NCBI RefSeq assembly: GCF_902167145.1
Contig: NC_050097.1
Coordinates: forward strand, 112,563,982 to 112,627,981
Length of the DNA: 64,000 bases
Reading direction: 5' to 3'
Origin: Zea mays
Taxonomy: Eukaryota; Streptophyta; Magnoliopsida; Poales; Poaceae
Below the pieces are notes generated by a model that did not search any database, was not told where the DNA came from, and worked only from the letters and a program-made list of their open reading frames with translations. A program made the position numbers and the translations under genes. The first letter of the stretch is position 1, and every line of letters begins with the position of its first letter. This document shows positions 1 through 10,170 of the stretch, piece by piece.

Positions 1-1001
1 TCAACCAAAAATTATGAAATTCTGCTGGCAGTAGGAACTTTTATCCCTCTACAAATGTCTCCATAGTTGGAACAGCCAATTCGGCTATTTACTATATGAA
101 ACCCACCAGTGAACAGACCCGCTCATTTTTGTCAGGCAAACAGGAACAGCCACAGTAAAACAAACATAACTGGAGTTTCATAATTCATATGAATGCGCTC
201 TTTAACAATCTGGAAAGCTTATAAAATTGTCTACAACTTCTTTTACAATCCTAAAGTTTAATTCTGTAGATAAAATTGCCTAAATCTTAAGAGAACAGAT
301 TCTGCACAGAATTATGAGACTGAAAAACTGCTATAATCAAACTGCAATAACTTTCTGATCTGATGTCCGATTGAGGTGTTCTTCGCGGCCACGGAAAGAT
401 ATACAAATTATCTACGACTCATAGACAGACGTTTTATTTTTTTTGAGGCCACTAAGATCACGGAAAACTGGCATGAACAGACACTGTTGAATCTGCCATC
501 TTGCAGAAACTAATTTCGAGATCAAAATCTAATCTCCCATCTAATCCAACCAAAAAAACTAATTGCAGGGCCTAAAACTCATCCAAAACAAGAGAAAGCA
601 TTCATCAAGTGGAGAAAAGAGAGAGAGGAAAGGAAATCCAACCAATTCTTGGAGAGGAACGACGATGATGAGCGATGGTATGCCCTCATCTCCCCTCTCT
701 TCTCTTCTTTTTTCTTCCTCTCATCTCTTGGGGCAAGGCACAAAAGGGTGACGGCTGCTAGGGGTGGGAGGACGTGGATTCTAGGGTTAGGGAGGTATAA
801 ATAGAAGGAAACTTCCACAATCCTAATATCCAATGGCTCAGATCAACCGGCACTCGAAAAGACTCATCTGGACTTCAAACAAGGCAAACTAGTGATTGAT
901 CGGAATCATCTTGATGAGATCTATACATCTACGGCCTCCGATCATCCATAGGACACACCATATTTGGATTATAAAAATGGTTTATTTTTTAGGGTGTTAC
1001 A
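1..1001 (-). repeat. Element A, 3' LTR (partial, cut by window edge)
   Basis: This stretch equals 4308-5308. It ends with GGTGTTACA, which is the minus-strand LTR start TGTAACACC. The short reading frames at 563-751 and 579-833 occur identically in both LTR copies and have no coding character, so they are not annotated as genes. About 1.55 kb of this LTR lies left of the window. Confidence 0.93.
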
Positions 1002-1017
1002 TTCTACCCCCCTTAAA
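1002..1017 (-). other. Polypurine tract of element A
   Basis: Read on the minus strand, TTAAGGGGGGTAGAAT lies directly before the LTR start TGTAACACCC. This is the expected place for second-strand priming and it fixes the element's orientation. Confidence 0.8.
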
Positions 1018-2112
1018 AAGAATTCGTCCTCGAATTCGACCACTCCAAGCAAAACATCCAAGGTACCCCAAATAGCACCACCATTGAAAACATGGGTCCA
1101 TTATTGGTATTAATCAACACAAGAACTTCTACCTTACTAATGGTCTAAGGAAGCTACACAACCTGACAACAAGCATGAAACAACCTGCAATGAAGCTCAA
1201 AGCAAGTCATAGATGCGATCAACACTACGATTTCACAACATCGAATTTGGATGCAGCCATACATCAGCATCAGTGTCTTAAAACGACACTCTTTTATGAA
1301 GGAGTAATATGCACTAAGCACAACCCTTACCAACTTCAACAATTTATTTTAATTCAATGGTAAAACATCCACACCAGATGAACGTATAAAAAGATCAAAC
1401 ACCTCACCTCACAGCACCACAAAACAAGTAGTTCTATTGAAACAAAACTCCTAATCTTCCTAAACCCCGTTCTTGCCATCATGAAAAGATAATCATGTAA
1501 TCTAACATTCTTTGCACCCCACAAAAGGGAGAAACTCTACAGACATAATGGAGCAATAAAGCAGACAAGAAGCCCATAACATTCTGCGCGGCACATTTCA
1601 TCGAAGAAATGCCAAAAACTCCACAAAGAGCATTGATAGCACAACAACAACACAATACTTGCTTAACCAATGTCGCTATACTTCATCCAACAACTCAACT
1701 AAGAAAAATAACCAAACTAGTAAGGTTAACCTACAAATAATATAAGTCTTCATCTACTGTAGTTCAGAAACTTACATTTCATTCTATCATACGATGCACT
1801 CAAAGTACTAGACATACGAGGTCAATGATAACCCCGTAATCCTTCACACATTTGACAAACATCTCAAGTTGATATAAAAAACCACATCATTTAGGAATAG
1901 GTGACTAACCACACACAACCAACTCTAGGCTAGGCAATGACTTCATTCAAACCAATAGATAAGTGGTCCAACAATGGATCCACCAACATGCATCAGGGAG
2001 AGAACCATCTGATCCTCAACGTATTAATACATAATCAATAGATCAAGAAAAATAAAGATTTATTCTACAACTAGCATGACTAACATGCAACCACTTTAAA
2101 CCACCTCCAACT

Positions 2113-2161
2113 GTAACACCTCGGGGTCCACAAACACCCCGGAATGCTACTAAAACACACA
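2113..2161. repeat. Extra LTR-terminus copy inside element A
   Basis: Starting with TGTAACACC, about 48 bases closely resemble the LTR boundary at 2753, with a few substitutions, and then the similarity stops. The flank (CCACCTCCAAC) differs from the primer-binding-site flank at 2753. It may be a remnant of an earlier LTR or of a recombination or template-switch event. Confidence 0.55.
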
Positions 2162-2738
2162 ATAGAAGAGAGACATGTAAGCCATTATGGCTATGTAAAG
2201 ACTTCCCCAAAATTCATATAAAAGTACCAATATTCATTTCTTTCAGAACTGGTTTCTCGACATAAACAATCATTCTTTGCAAAGATAGTTGGAACTATCC
2301 ACCAACCACTCAACAACTTTAATTCAAATTGATGGTTACCTTGTAACCCAAAACACGCAATTCACACTCCTCTTAGGAACATCCTCAATCAAGCATATAT
2401 AACAATATTATTGCAATAAAACTCAACCATGAAAAACATGATGAAATCAACATAGGCATACTTGTATATCACAAGCATAATAACAACTTCAATCTTACCA
2501 AAGACCAGCGATATCAATCGCATTAATAAAACAATATAAAGATTTAGAGATAAATCATATTAGGCATTAAGTCATAAACAACATACCACATCACCCTAAA
2601 GGAATAGGGATGGGTGAAATTATTGTCATATGCACTTCAAAGACACTAATATATATCAAAGATATTTGAACTCATACCCTTCCTATATGTGCAAGTGTGT
2701 CAAATTTATCTTCAAATTGCCAAGAATCTAAAGCCTAT

Positions 2739-2751
2739 GCTTTGATACCAA
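2739..2751 (-). other. Primer-binding site of element A (tRNA-iMet type)
   Basis: The minus-strand sequence TTGGTATCAAAGC directly follows the LTR end GGTGTTACA. It matches the plant initiator-tRNA-Met primer-binding motif TGGTATCAGAGC with one change. Element B has the same 13 bases at the equivalent place. Confidence 0.85.
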
Positions 2752-2752
2752 C

Positions 2753-5308
2753 TGTAACACCCCGGGGTCCACAAACACCCCGGAATGCTACTGAACTACA
2801 CATCTGACATCCATATATAAAATTTCGGCAGCATCTCTTTTGAAAGATTGCATAAACGAGGGGCAATAGTGTATAAACATATATCATGAAAAAAACATAC
2901 TAAGCATTATTAATCTGCTAGCAAAGGAAAGTTAAACATAACGACATGAACTGAATTAACCAGTGCACACGACTAGGAAAAAACAAACATCATTTGTCAT
3001 CGAGTTTCTAATTAAATCATGGCTGGAACTGGGCATCGTTATTATAATAGTGAAGGTGAACGTGCTGCTACTTCCCTCATTCCCAACATGAATCAAGTAC
3101 CTGCATTGAGTAATGCAAGAGTGAGATGATACATCTCAGCAAGCAAATTGTTTTGACGAGATATTTAAACCACAAATTGAATTAAACAACATTTTAAAGG
3201 AATCACAATTGAGATCAGAAATACTTGTAGATATAGAACTTAATAGTCCCAATATAACCAATACCATCTCATTTCCTCGAACAACCACAATAGGTTGTAT
3301 AACCCTTCCCTGCGTCAACAATACCTGCAGATATCACTTCAATGTATGCATAGGAATGCAATGTGTAGGTCATCTGCCCTCATACCTCTGAGAGTATAAA
3401 ACCACATCATCTGCTAATATCACTTCAATAAATGCATATAAATGCAATGCATATGTCCTCTGCCTTCATACCTCTAAGGGTATGAAGCCGCATCGTACCC
3501 CTCCTCGGGCAACGTACGATGCTAAGTTGTACCGGTACGGTCGGACCATAGGTCACGACCAAACTTCAGATGCAAATGAATCATGTAATGCATATGGCAT
3601 GCTGTATTTATCAATACACTTCACTTCCTTCAGATACAAAACAAACCTCAAATAATACTTCATCTGCCTTCAGATACGATACAAACCTCAAATAATACTT
3701 TATCTGCCTTCACGGGTGTAAATTAATCTCATGGGTCATACTCGAACCATAATCATCATCAATATACGATTGAGCATCAGTATAATACAATCAAGTAAAG
3801 CATCACCATAGAGTTCAATTATGAAAGAATTCCATAATTCTGAATATTAGAGTGTAGGCGATAAAAAAACAACAAGTCAAAACAGTAGAAACCACTGCTA
3901 CATTCACTTGCCTTCATCGAGGAAGAAAGATGTACTAGGCATGATCCGGAGTGTAGCCACCTGCTAGTGGGCATAAAACTTAGTACAAATATTTCACAAA
4001 CATTTGCCAACAATCAACAAATCGCTACTACACTTGAAACCAAGACCCGGTGGAAAGACTCCCACCCTGAACCACATGCCAAACAGCAGCAGCACTGTTT
4101 GTTAATTTTGTATCTTTAAAATTATAACAGTGGTATATTAAACAAATACTCTAGGAGTGTATACACAAAATACTCTACAACTTCAGTATTCAATGGATAA
4201 TTAAATTCTGCCATCTATAAGTTCTAAAACATCTGATAAGATAAATGTCTGAATCTGTTTCAGACAGCAGCATAGTTAACTTCAAAATTCAATATCTACC
4301 AAACTACTCAACCAAAAATTATGAAATTCTGCTGGCAGTAGGAACTTTTATCCCTCTACAAATGTCTCCATAGTTGGAACAGCCAATTCGGCTATTTACT
4401 ATATGAAACCCACCAGTGAACAGACCCGCTCATTTTTGTCAGGCAAACAGGAACAGCCACAGTAAAACAAACATAACTGGAGTTTCATAATTCATATGAA
4501 TGCGCTCTTTAACAATCTGGAAAGCTTATAAAATTGTCTACAACTTCTTTTACAATCCTAAAGTTTAATTCTGTAGATAAAATTGCCTAAATCTTAAGAG
4601 AACAGATTCTGCACAGAATTATGAGACTGAAAAACTGCTATAATCAAACTGCAATAACTTTCTGATCTGATGTCCGATTGAGGTGTTCTTCGCGGCCACG
4701 GAAAGATATACAAATTATCTACGACTCATAGACAGACGTTTTATTTTTTTTGAGGCCACTAAGATCACGGAAAACTGGCATGAACAGACACTGTTGAATC
4801 TGCCATCTTGCAGAAACTAATTTCGAGATCAAAATCTAATCTCCCATCTAATCCAACCAAAAAAACTAATTGCAGGGCCTAAAACTCATCCAAAACAAGA
4901 GAAAGCATTCATCAAGTGGAGAAAAGAGAGAGAGGAAAGGAAATCCAACCAATTCTTGGAGAGGAACGACGATGATGAGCGATGGTATGCCCTCATCTCC
5001 CCTCTCTTCTCTTCTTTTTTCTTCCTCTCATCTCTTGGGGCAAGGCACAAAAGGGTGACGGCTGCTAGGGGTGGGAGGACGTGGATTCTAGGGTTAGGGA
5101 GGTATAAATAGAAGGAAACTTCCACAATCCTAATATCCAATGGCTCAGATCAACCGGCACTCGAAAAGACTCATCTGGACTTCAAACAAGGCAAACTAGT
5201 GATTGATCGGAATCATCTTGATGAGATCTATACATCTACGGCCTCCGATCATCCATAGGACACACCATATTTGGATTATAAAAATGGTTTATTTTTTAGG
5301 GTGTTACA
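2753..5308 (-). repeat. Element A, 5' LTR (complete, 2556 bp)
   Basis: The LTR is bounded by TGTAACACCCCGG on the left and GGGTGTTACA on the right. On the minus strand a TATA-like TTTATATATGG lies near 2808-2820, as in element B's LTR. A stretch around 3490-3550, read in reverse, matches the conserved block around 45310-45390 in element B. The start of U3 on the minus strand does not resemble that of B. Confidence 0.9.
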
Positions 5309-6487
5309 AGGTCTAGCTTCAATCCACTTTGAGAAATATTCCACCGCTACTACAACATATTTTAAATTTCCTTGCGCTGGTGGAAGTGGGTCCAGCAAAT
5401 CTAGACCCCACCTTTGCAATGGCCAGGTGGGCTGAATTAGTTGAGTTAAAGACAAAGGTTGCTTCTGATCTCTAGCACACTTCTGGTAGTTTTCGCACTT
5501 TTGAACTAGATCTGTTGCATCCGAAGCTACCTTCGGCTAATAAAATTCTTGTCTGAAAATCTTTCCTAGTAAAGACCTGGACCCAATATGAGCTCTGCAC
5601 AGTCCTGTATGTATCTCCTTCATTAGCTCTTGACCTTCGGTTCTAGACAAACACTTTAGTAATGGGGAGCAGACTCCTTGTTTATACAACTCTCCCTCTA
5701 TGATTACATAGGGTCTTGCTCTAGCTTCCATTCTTTTGATGTAAGCTTCGTCATCCGAAAGACAATTGCCTTGCAGGAAAGATACAATCTCGGTCCTCCA
5801 ATCTTCGCTGTGTACTGGCAAGATTGTAAGCACTGCTCTCTCCATGAGCTCGATTGAAGGTGCTTTAATTGTTTCAAAAAATACTTTCGAAGGTAACGGA
5901 AGCATGTGTGCCGCTAACTTAGCTAATAACTCTGCATGTTCATTTTATCCTCTTGGGATATTCTTTATAGAGAAACCTTCGAAAGAGGCTTCCATCCTTC
6001 GGACTGTGTCCAGATACTTCTCGTGCTTTGGGTCTCTTGCTTTACTGCTTTTGTCAACGTGACCCGAAATGACTTGTGAGTCGGTTTTAAGGATTGCCCT
6101 TCTTATTCCCATTGCCTTAAGCTTTCGAAGCCTCAAGAGAAGGGCTTCATAATCCGCAATGTTATTTATATAGTTGAATTCCAGCCTTGCTGCGTAGCAG
6201 GTTCTGATCCTAGATGGTTAAATGAGAATGGCAGCTGCTCCTGCGCCGAAGGTTCCCCATGACCCATCACAAAATGTTGTCCAAGATTCATCATCTTTTA
6301 TTATTTCATCATCTTGAGCCCCTGCCGTCCAGTTAGCAATGAAATCTGCTAATGCCTAAGACTGAATTGCAGATCTATGAACATAATCTATGGTGAATTC
6401 ATTCAGTTCTGCAGCCCACTTCCCAACTCTTCCTGTGGCTTCTCTTTTTCTTATGATGCCTTTGAGAGGTTGAGAAGAAGGTACTAC
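5309..6487 (-). pseudogene. pol: Element C pol, 3' portion: second RNase H and integrase N-terminal half
   Basis: On the minus strand this follows the reverse transcriptase piece at 18961-20998. From 6487 downward it encodes the end of the first RNase H linker and then a second RNase H domain, recognised by CDGSWG near 6250, a TNNIAEYEAL-like stretch with E changed to D, and KTDSQVI near 6090. An integrase N-terminal region around 5537-5905 follows, and then the first catalytic segment (WGLDLL) before the sequence is cut at 5308 by element A. Visible damage includes an in-frame stop at 5537-5539 (TAG where E has TGG), a stop near 5945-5947 and one near 6220. It is closest to the pol of element E in this window. 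It is an inactive Tat-lineage gypsy polyprotein fragment. Confidence 0.88.
6483..6487. repeat. Target-site duplication ACTAC of the Opie-like element (left copy)
   Basis: ACTAC precedes the LTR start at 6488 and recurs at 18961-18965 directly after the LTR end. The element C pol resumes there, so both junctions of the copia insertion are defined. Confidence 0.92.
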
Positions 6488-7735
6488 TGAAAGGGAAATG
6501 TGCCCTTGGGCCATTTCTAAGTATTTTGGTGATTGAGTGCCAACACAAGTGGACTTATGCAAAGTGATGGATAAAGTGCAAATCAAGTAAAAAGGTATGT
6601 TTCTATGACTTAGTACATTGTTTTAGAGACTAATGTATTGTGTCTAAGTGCTGGAAACAGGAGAAATTAAGTTGGAAAAGAGATGGCTTTGTTCAGCCAA
6701 AGACAGCTCGGTCTGGGTGCACCGGACTATCTGGTGGTGCACCGGATAGTGTCCGGTGCGCCAGGCCGGCGACTGTCAACTGGCTGCTCTCGAGAAGCAA
6801 TTAACGGCGTACGGCTATAAATCACCGGACTGTCCGGTGGTGCACCGGACTGTCCGGTGAGCCAACAGTCAGCCGGGCCAACGGTCGGCCACGGAATCCG
6901 CGCGCGACGCGTGGCAAGTGCCAACAGTCGGAAGGGGCACCGGACTGTCCGGTGTGCACCAGACAGTGTCCGGTGCGCCAACGGCTCCAAGACTACAACG
7001 GTCGACTTCGCCAAATGAGGAAAGAAATCCGCACCGGACAGTGTTCGGTGGTGCACCAGACTGTCCGGTGCGCCAGTCGACAGAAGGCAAGATTTGCCTT
7101 CCTAGAATGCTCTCAACGGCTCCTAGCTGCCTTGGGGCTATAAAAGGGACCCCTAGGCGCATGGAGGAACACACTAAGCATTCTCTAAGCATTCCTAAGC
7201 ACCAAGACTTCAATTCCGCGCATTCGATTCTTTGTGATAGCAACTAGAGCTCCATTTGAGTAGTGTGCTCTTCGGGTGGTGTTGAGAGCTCGTGTTGTGA
7301 CTTGTGTGCGCGTTGTTGCTCTGATTTTGTGTCTTGTGTGTGTTGCTCATCCCAACCTTACTTCCGTGATTCTTTGTGAACATCTTTGTAAGGGCGAGAG
7401 GCTCCAAGTTGTGGAGATTCCTCGCAAGCGAGATATAGTAAAGCAAAGCAAAACACCATGGTATTCAAGTGGGTCTTTGGACCACTTGAGAGGGGTTGAT
7501 TGCAATCCTCGTCCGTTGGGGCGCCACAACGTGGAGTAGGCAAGTGTTGGACTTGGCCGAACCACGGAATAAACTACTGTGTCTATCTGTGTTGATCCTC
7601 TTGTGGTTGTTGTGTTTTGCAATAACTCCTCTCTAGCCACTTGGCTTAATTGTGCTAACTTCTAATCAAGCTTTGTGGATTAAGTTTCAAGTTTTTACAG
7701 GATCACCTATTCACCCCCCCCTCTAGGTGCTCTCA
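6488..7735 (+). repeat. Opie-like element, 5' LTR (1248 bp)
   Basis: It starts TGAAAGGGAAATG and ends GGTGCTCTCA. The upstream half carries many palindromic copies of CACCGGACTGTCCGGTG-type motifs. A TATAAAA box at 7139-7145 marks the probable promoter, giving an R-U5 of roughly 560 bp. Confidence 0.93.
7139..7145 (+). promoter_or_regulatory. TATA box of the Opie-like 5' LTR
   Basis: TATAAAA lies in GGGGCTATAAAAGGGACCCC. It is conserved in the 3' LTR at 14826-14832. Transcription would start about 30 bp downstream, as is usual for LTR promoters. Confidence 0.75.
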
Positions 7736-7737
7736 AT

Positions 7738-7749
7738 TGGTATTAGAGC
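7738..7749 (+). other. Primer-binding site of the Opie-like element
   Basis: TGGTATTAGAGC lies two bases after the LTR end. It matches the initiator-tRNA-Met motif TGGTATCAGAGC at 11 of 12 positions. Confidence 0.85.
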
Positions 7750-7785
7750 CGTTCTCTTCACGTGAGGGACTAATCGCCCGAAGAG

Positions 7786-10170
7786 ATGGATCCTAAGGGA
7801 AAGGGGATGGTGGTCAATGATAAGGAGAAGGAGTCCTTCGTCAATGATCCAAAGGATGACAAGCCTACTGACTCGGGGTCGGGCCACAAATGAAAAGACG
7901 GGAGGAAGAAGAAAACAAGGCGCATCAAGGAGATAGTCTACTACGACAGCGACGAATCTTCCTCTTCCCAAAAGGACGACGACAACGACTACGAGAAAAA
8001 GAAGACGGTTAATTCAAACTTTTCCTTTGATTATTCTCGTATTCCGCAAATTTCCAATGCTCATTTGCTTTCCATTCCCCTCGGTAAACCCCCTCACTTT
8101 GATGGAGAGGACTACGGATTTTGGAGTCACAAAATGCGTAGCCACTTGTTCTCTCTCCATCCAAGTATATGGGAGATAGTAGAAAATGGAATGCACTTTG
8201 ATAGTACGGATAGTCCCATGTTCATTAATGAGCAAATTCACAAAAATGCACAAGCTACTACTGTTCTTCTAGCTTCATTGTGCAGGGACGAATACCATAA
8301 GGTGAGCGGCTTGGATAACGCCAAACAGATTTGGGACACCCTCAAGATCTCACATGAGGGGAACGACGTCACCATGCTCACCAAGATGGAGTTGGTGGAG
8401 GGCGAACTTGGGAGATTCGCAATGATCAGGGGCGAGGAGCCAACCCAAACGTACAACCGGCTCAAGACCCTCGTCAACAAAATCAAGAGCTATGGAAGCA
8501 CGCGATGGACGGACCACGACATCGTCCGCCTAATGCTAAGGTCTTTTACTGTCCTTGATCCACATCTTGTGAACAATATTCGTGAAAATCCTAGGTACAC
8601 CAAGATGTCGCCCGAAGAAATACTTGGAAAGTTCGTAAGCGGGCGGATGATGATCAAGGAGGCAAGATACGTCGATGATGCATTGAATGGCCCAATCCAA
8701 GAGCCTCAAACCATTGCTCTCAAAGCATCGAGGAGCAAGGAGGCGCTACCTAGCAAGGTGGCACAAGTTGAGGCGGCGGGACTCAATGAGGAAGAGATGG
8801 CCCTCATCATCAAGCGCTTCAAGACGGCGCTAAAGGGCCACAAGGAGCATCCCAAGAAGAACAAAACGAAGGGAAAGCGCTCCTGCTTCAAATGTGGTAA
8901 GATTGGTCATTTTATCGCTAATTGTCCCGATAATGATAGTGACCAGGAACAAGGAAACAAGAGGGAAAAGAAGAAGACTTACAAGAAGGCTAAGGGCGAG
9001 GCACACCTTGGCAAGGAGTGGGACTCGGATTGTTCATCGTCCGACTCCGACAACGAAGGACTCGCCACCACCGCCTTCAACAAATCGTCCCTCTTCCCCA
9101 ACGAGCGTCACACATGCCTCATGGCGAAGGAGAAGAAGGTATGTACTCGAAACAATACTACTTATGCTTCTTCAAGTGATGATGAGTCTAGTGATGATGA
9201 TGAGATAGACTATTCTAGTTTGTTCAAGGGCTTAGATAGAACTAAGATTGATAAGATTAATGAATTGATAGATGCTTTGAATGATAAGAATAGATTGTTA
9301 GAAAAGCAAGAGGATCTTTTGTATGAAGAACATGATAAGTTTGTAGAGGCACAAAAATCCCTTGCTTTAGAAATTAAAAGGAATGAAATGCTTTCTTGTG
9401 AATTGTCTACATGCCATGACTCTATTTCTAGCTTAAAGAGCATAAATGATGACTTGAATGCTAAGTTAGAAATAGCTAATAAATCAACATCTTGTGTAGA
9501 ACATGTTGTAATTTGCAATAGGTGTAAAGATCTTAATGTTGATGCTTGTAGTGAACACCTAGTTTCAATTTCTAAATTGAATGATGAAGTGGCTAGTCTT
9601 AATGCCCAACTTAAGACTAGCAAAAGTGAATTTGAAAAGCTAAAATTTGCAAGGGATGCCTACACGATTGGTAGACACCCCTCCATTAAGGATGGACTTG
9701 GCTTCAAGAGGGAAGTCAAGAACTTAACTAGTCATAAGGCTTCCATCTCCACCAAGGAGAAAGGGAAGGCCCCTATGGCTAATAGTGCTCAAAAGAATCA
9801 TGCATTTATTTATGATAGGAAATTTTCTAGAAATGTTCATTATGATAGGAGTTGTAATGCTTATGATTCAAATGCAATGTTTGCTTCAAGTTCTTCCTAT
9901 GTGCATGGTAGAAATATGCCTAGGAGAAATGTCATTCATCATATGCCTCGGAGAAATGTTGCTAATATTCCTAGGAAAATAAATGAACCTTATACAATTT
10001 ATCATGCTTGCAATGCTTCCTTTGCTATTTGTAGAAAGGATAAAAAGGTGATTGCTAGGAAGTTAGGGGCAAAATGCAAGAGAGATAAAACTTGCATTTG
10101 GGTCCCTAAGACCATTGTTACTAACCTTGTAGGACCCAACATGAGTTGGGTACCTAAGACCCAAGCCTAA
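7786..10170 (+). pseudogene. gag: Sirevirus Gag (one nonsense mutation near the N-terminus)
   Basis: This is the structural capsid and nucleocapsid protein of the copia element. The natural start is the ATG at 7786, 36 bp after the primer-binding site. An in-frame TGA at codon 36 (7891-7893) interrupts it, and the same frame then stays open to the TAA at 10168-10170. A UBN2-like gag core follows at about residues 100-230 (PHFDGEDYGFW, then YHKVSGLDNAKQIW). The CCHC zinc knuckle CFKCGKIGHFIANC begins at about 8884. Downstream are acidic Ser/Asp-rich stretches and a long predicted coiled coil (about 9220-9660). The total of about 794 codons fits the oversized Gag of Sireviruses. After the TAA the protease continues in the same frame, so Gag and Pol are separated only by a stop codon. 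Confidence 0.88.

Larger units (their letters stand above)
1002..2752 (-). other. Element A internal region, essentially non-coding
   Basis: No gag or pol can be read here. The 60 bp next to the 3' LTR, read on the minus strand, give a short peptide ending EFEDEFFLRGVE. This matches the equivalent tail in element B (EFEVEFFLRWVE) and looks like the last residues of an ancestral gypsy polyprotein. Positions 2640-2752, read in reverse, match the start of B's interior at 46007-46120. The rest is AT-rich with no recognisable gene. Confidence 0.7.
1..5308 (-). mobile_element. Element A: non-autonomous Ty3/gypsy-type LTR retrotransposon (left end off window)
   Basis: Positions 1-1001 repeat at 4308-5308 with a constant offset of 4307 and no difference seen by eye. 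Both copies end in GGGTGTTACA. The complete right LTR (2753-5308) starts TGTAACACCC. Minus orientation follows from a tRNA-Met-like primer-binding site left of 2753 and a purine tract (read on the minus strand) next to 1001. Only about 1.75 kb separates the LTRs and it holds no gag-pol. The element is therefore non-autonomous. It is related to element B, because the R/U5 end, the primer-binding site and the first 100 bp of the interior match B in reverse complement. It interrupts the pol of element C at 5308. The other insertion junction lies outside the window, so no target-site duplication can be tested. Confidence 0.9.

Noticed and set aside
788..802. Plus-strand TATAAATAG in the element A LTR, suggesting plus orientation
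   Set aside because: The primer-binding site, polypurine tract and homology to element B all require minus orientation. This TATA is probably fortuitous.
563..833. Overlapping short frames on both strands, repeated at 4870-5140
   Set aside because: They lie inside the LTRs of element A and recur only because the LTRs are duplicated. There is no domain or codon signal.
6727..7247. Open frames of 109-124 codons in the Opie-like LTR, repeated at 14354-14934
   Set aside because: They arise from palindromic GC-rich LTR repeats and occur on both strands.
8238..9623. Minus-strand frames opposite gag
   Set aside because: Shadows of the gag coding frame, with no independent features.
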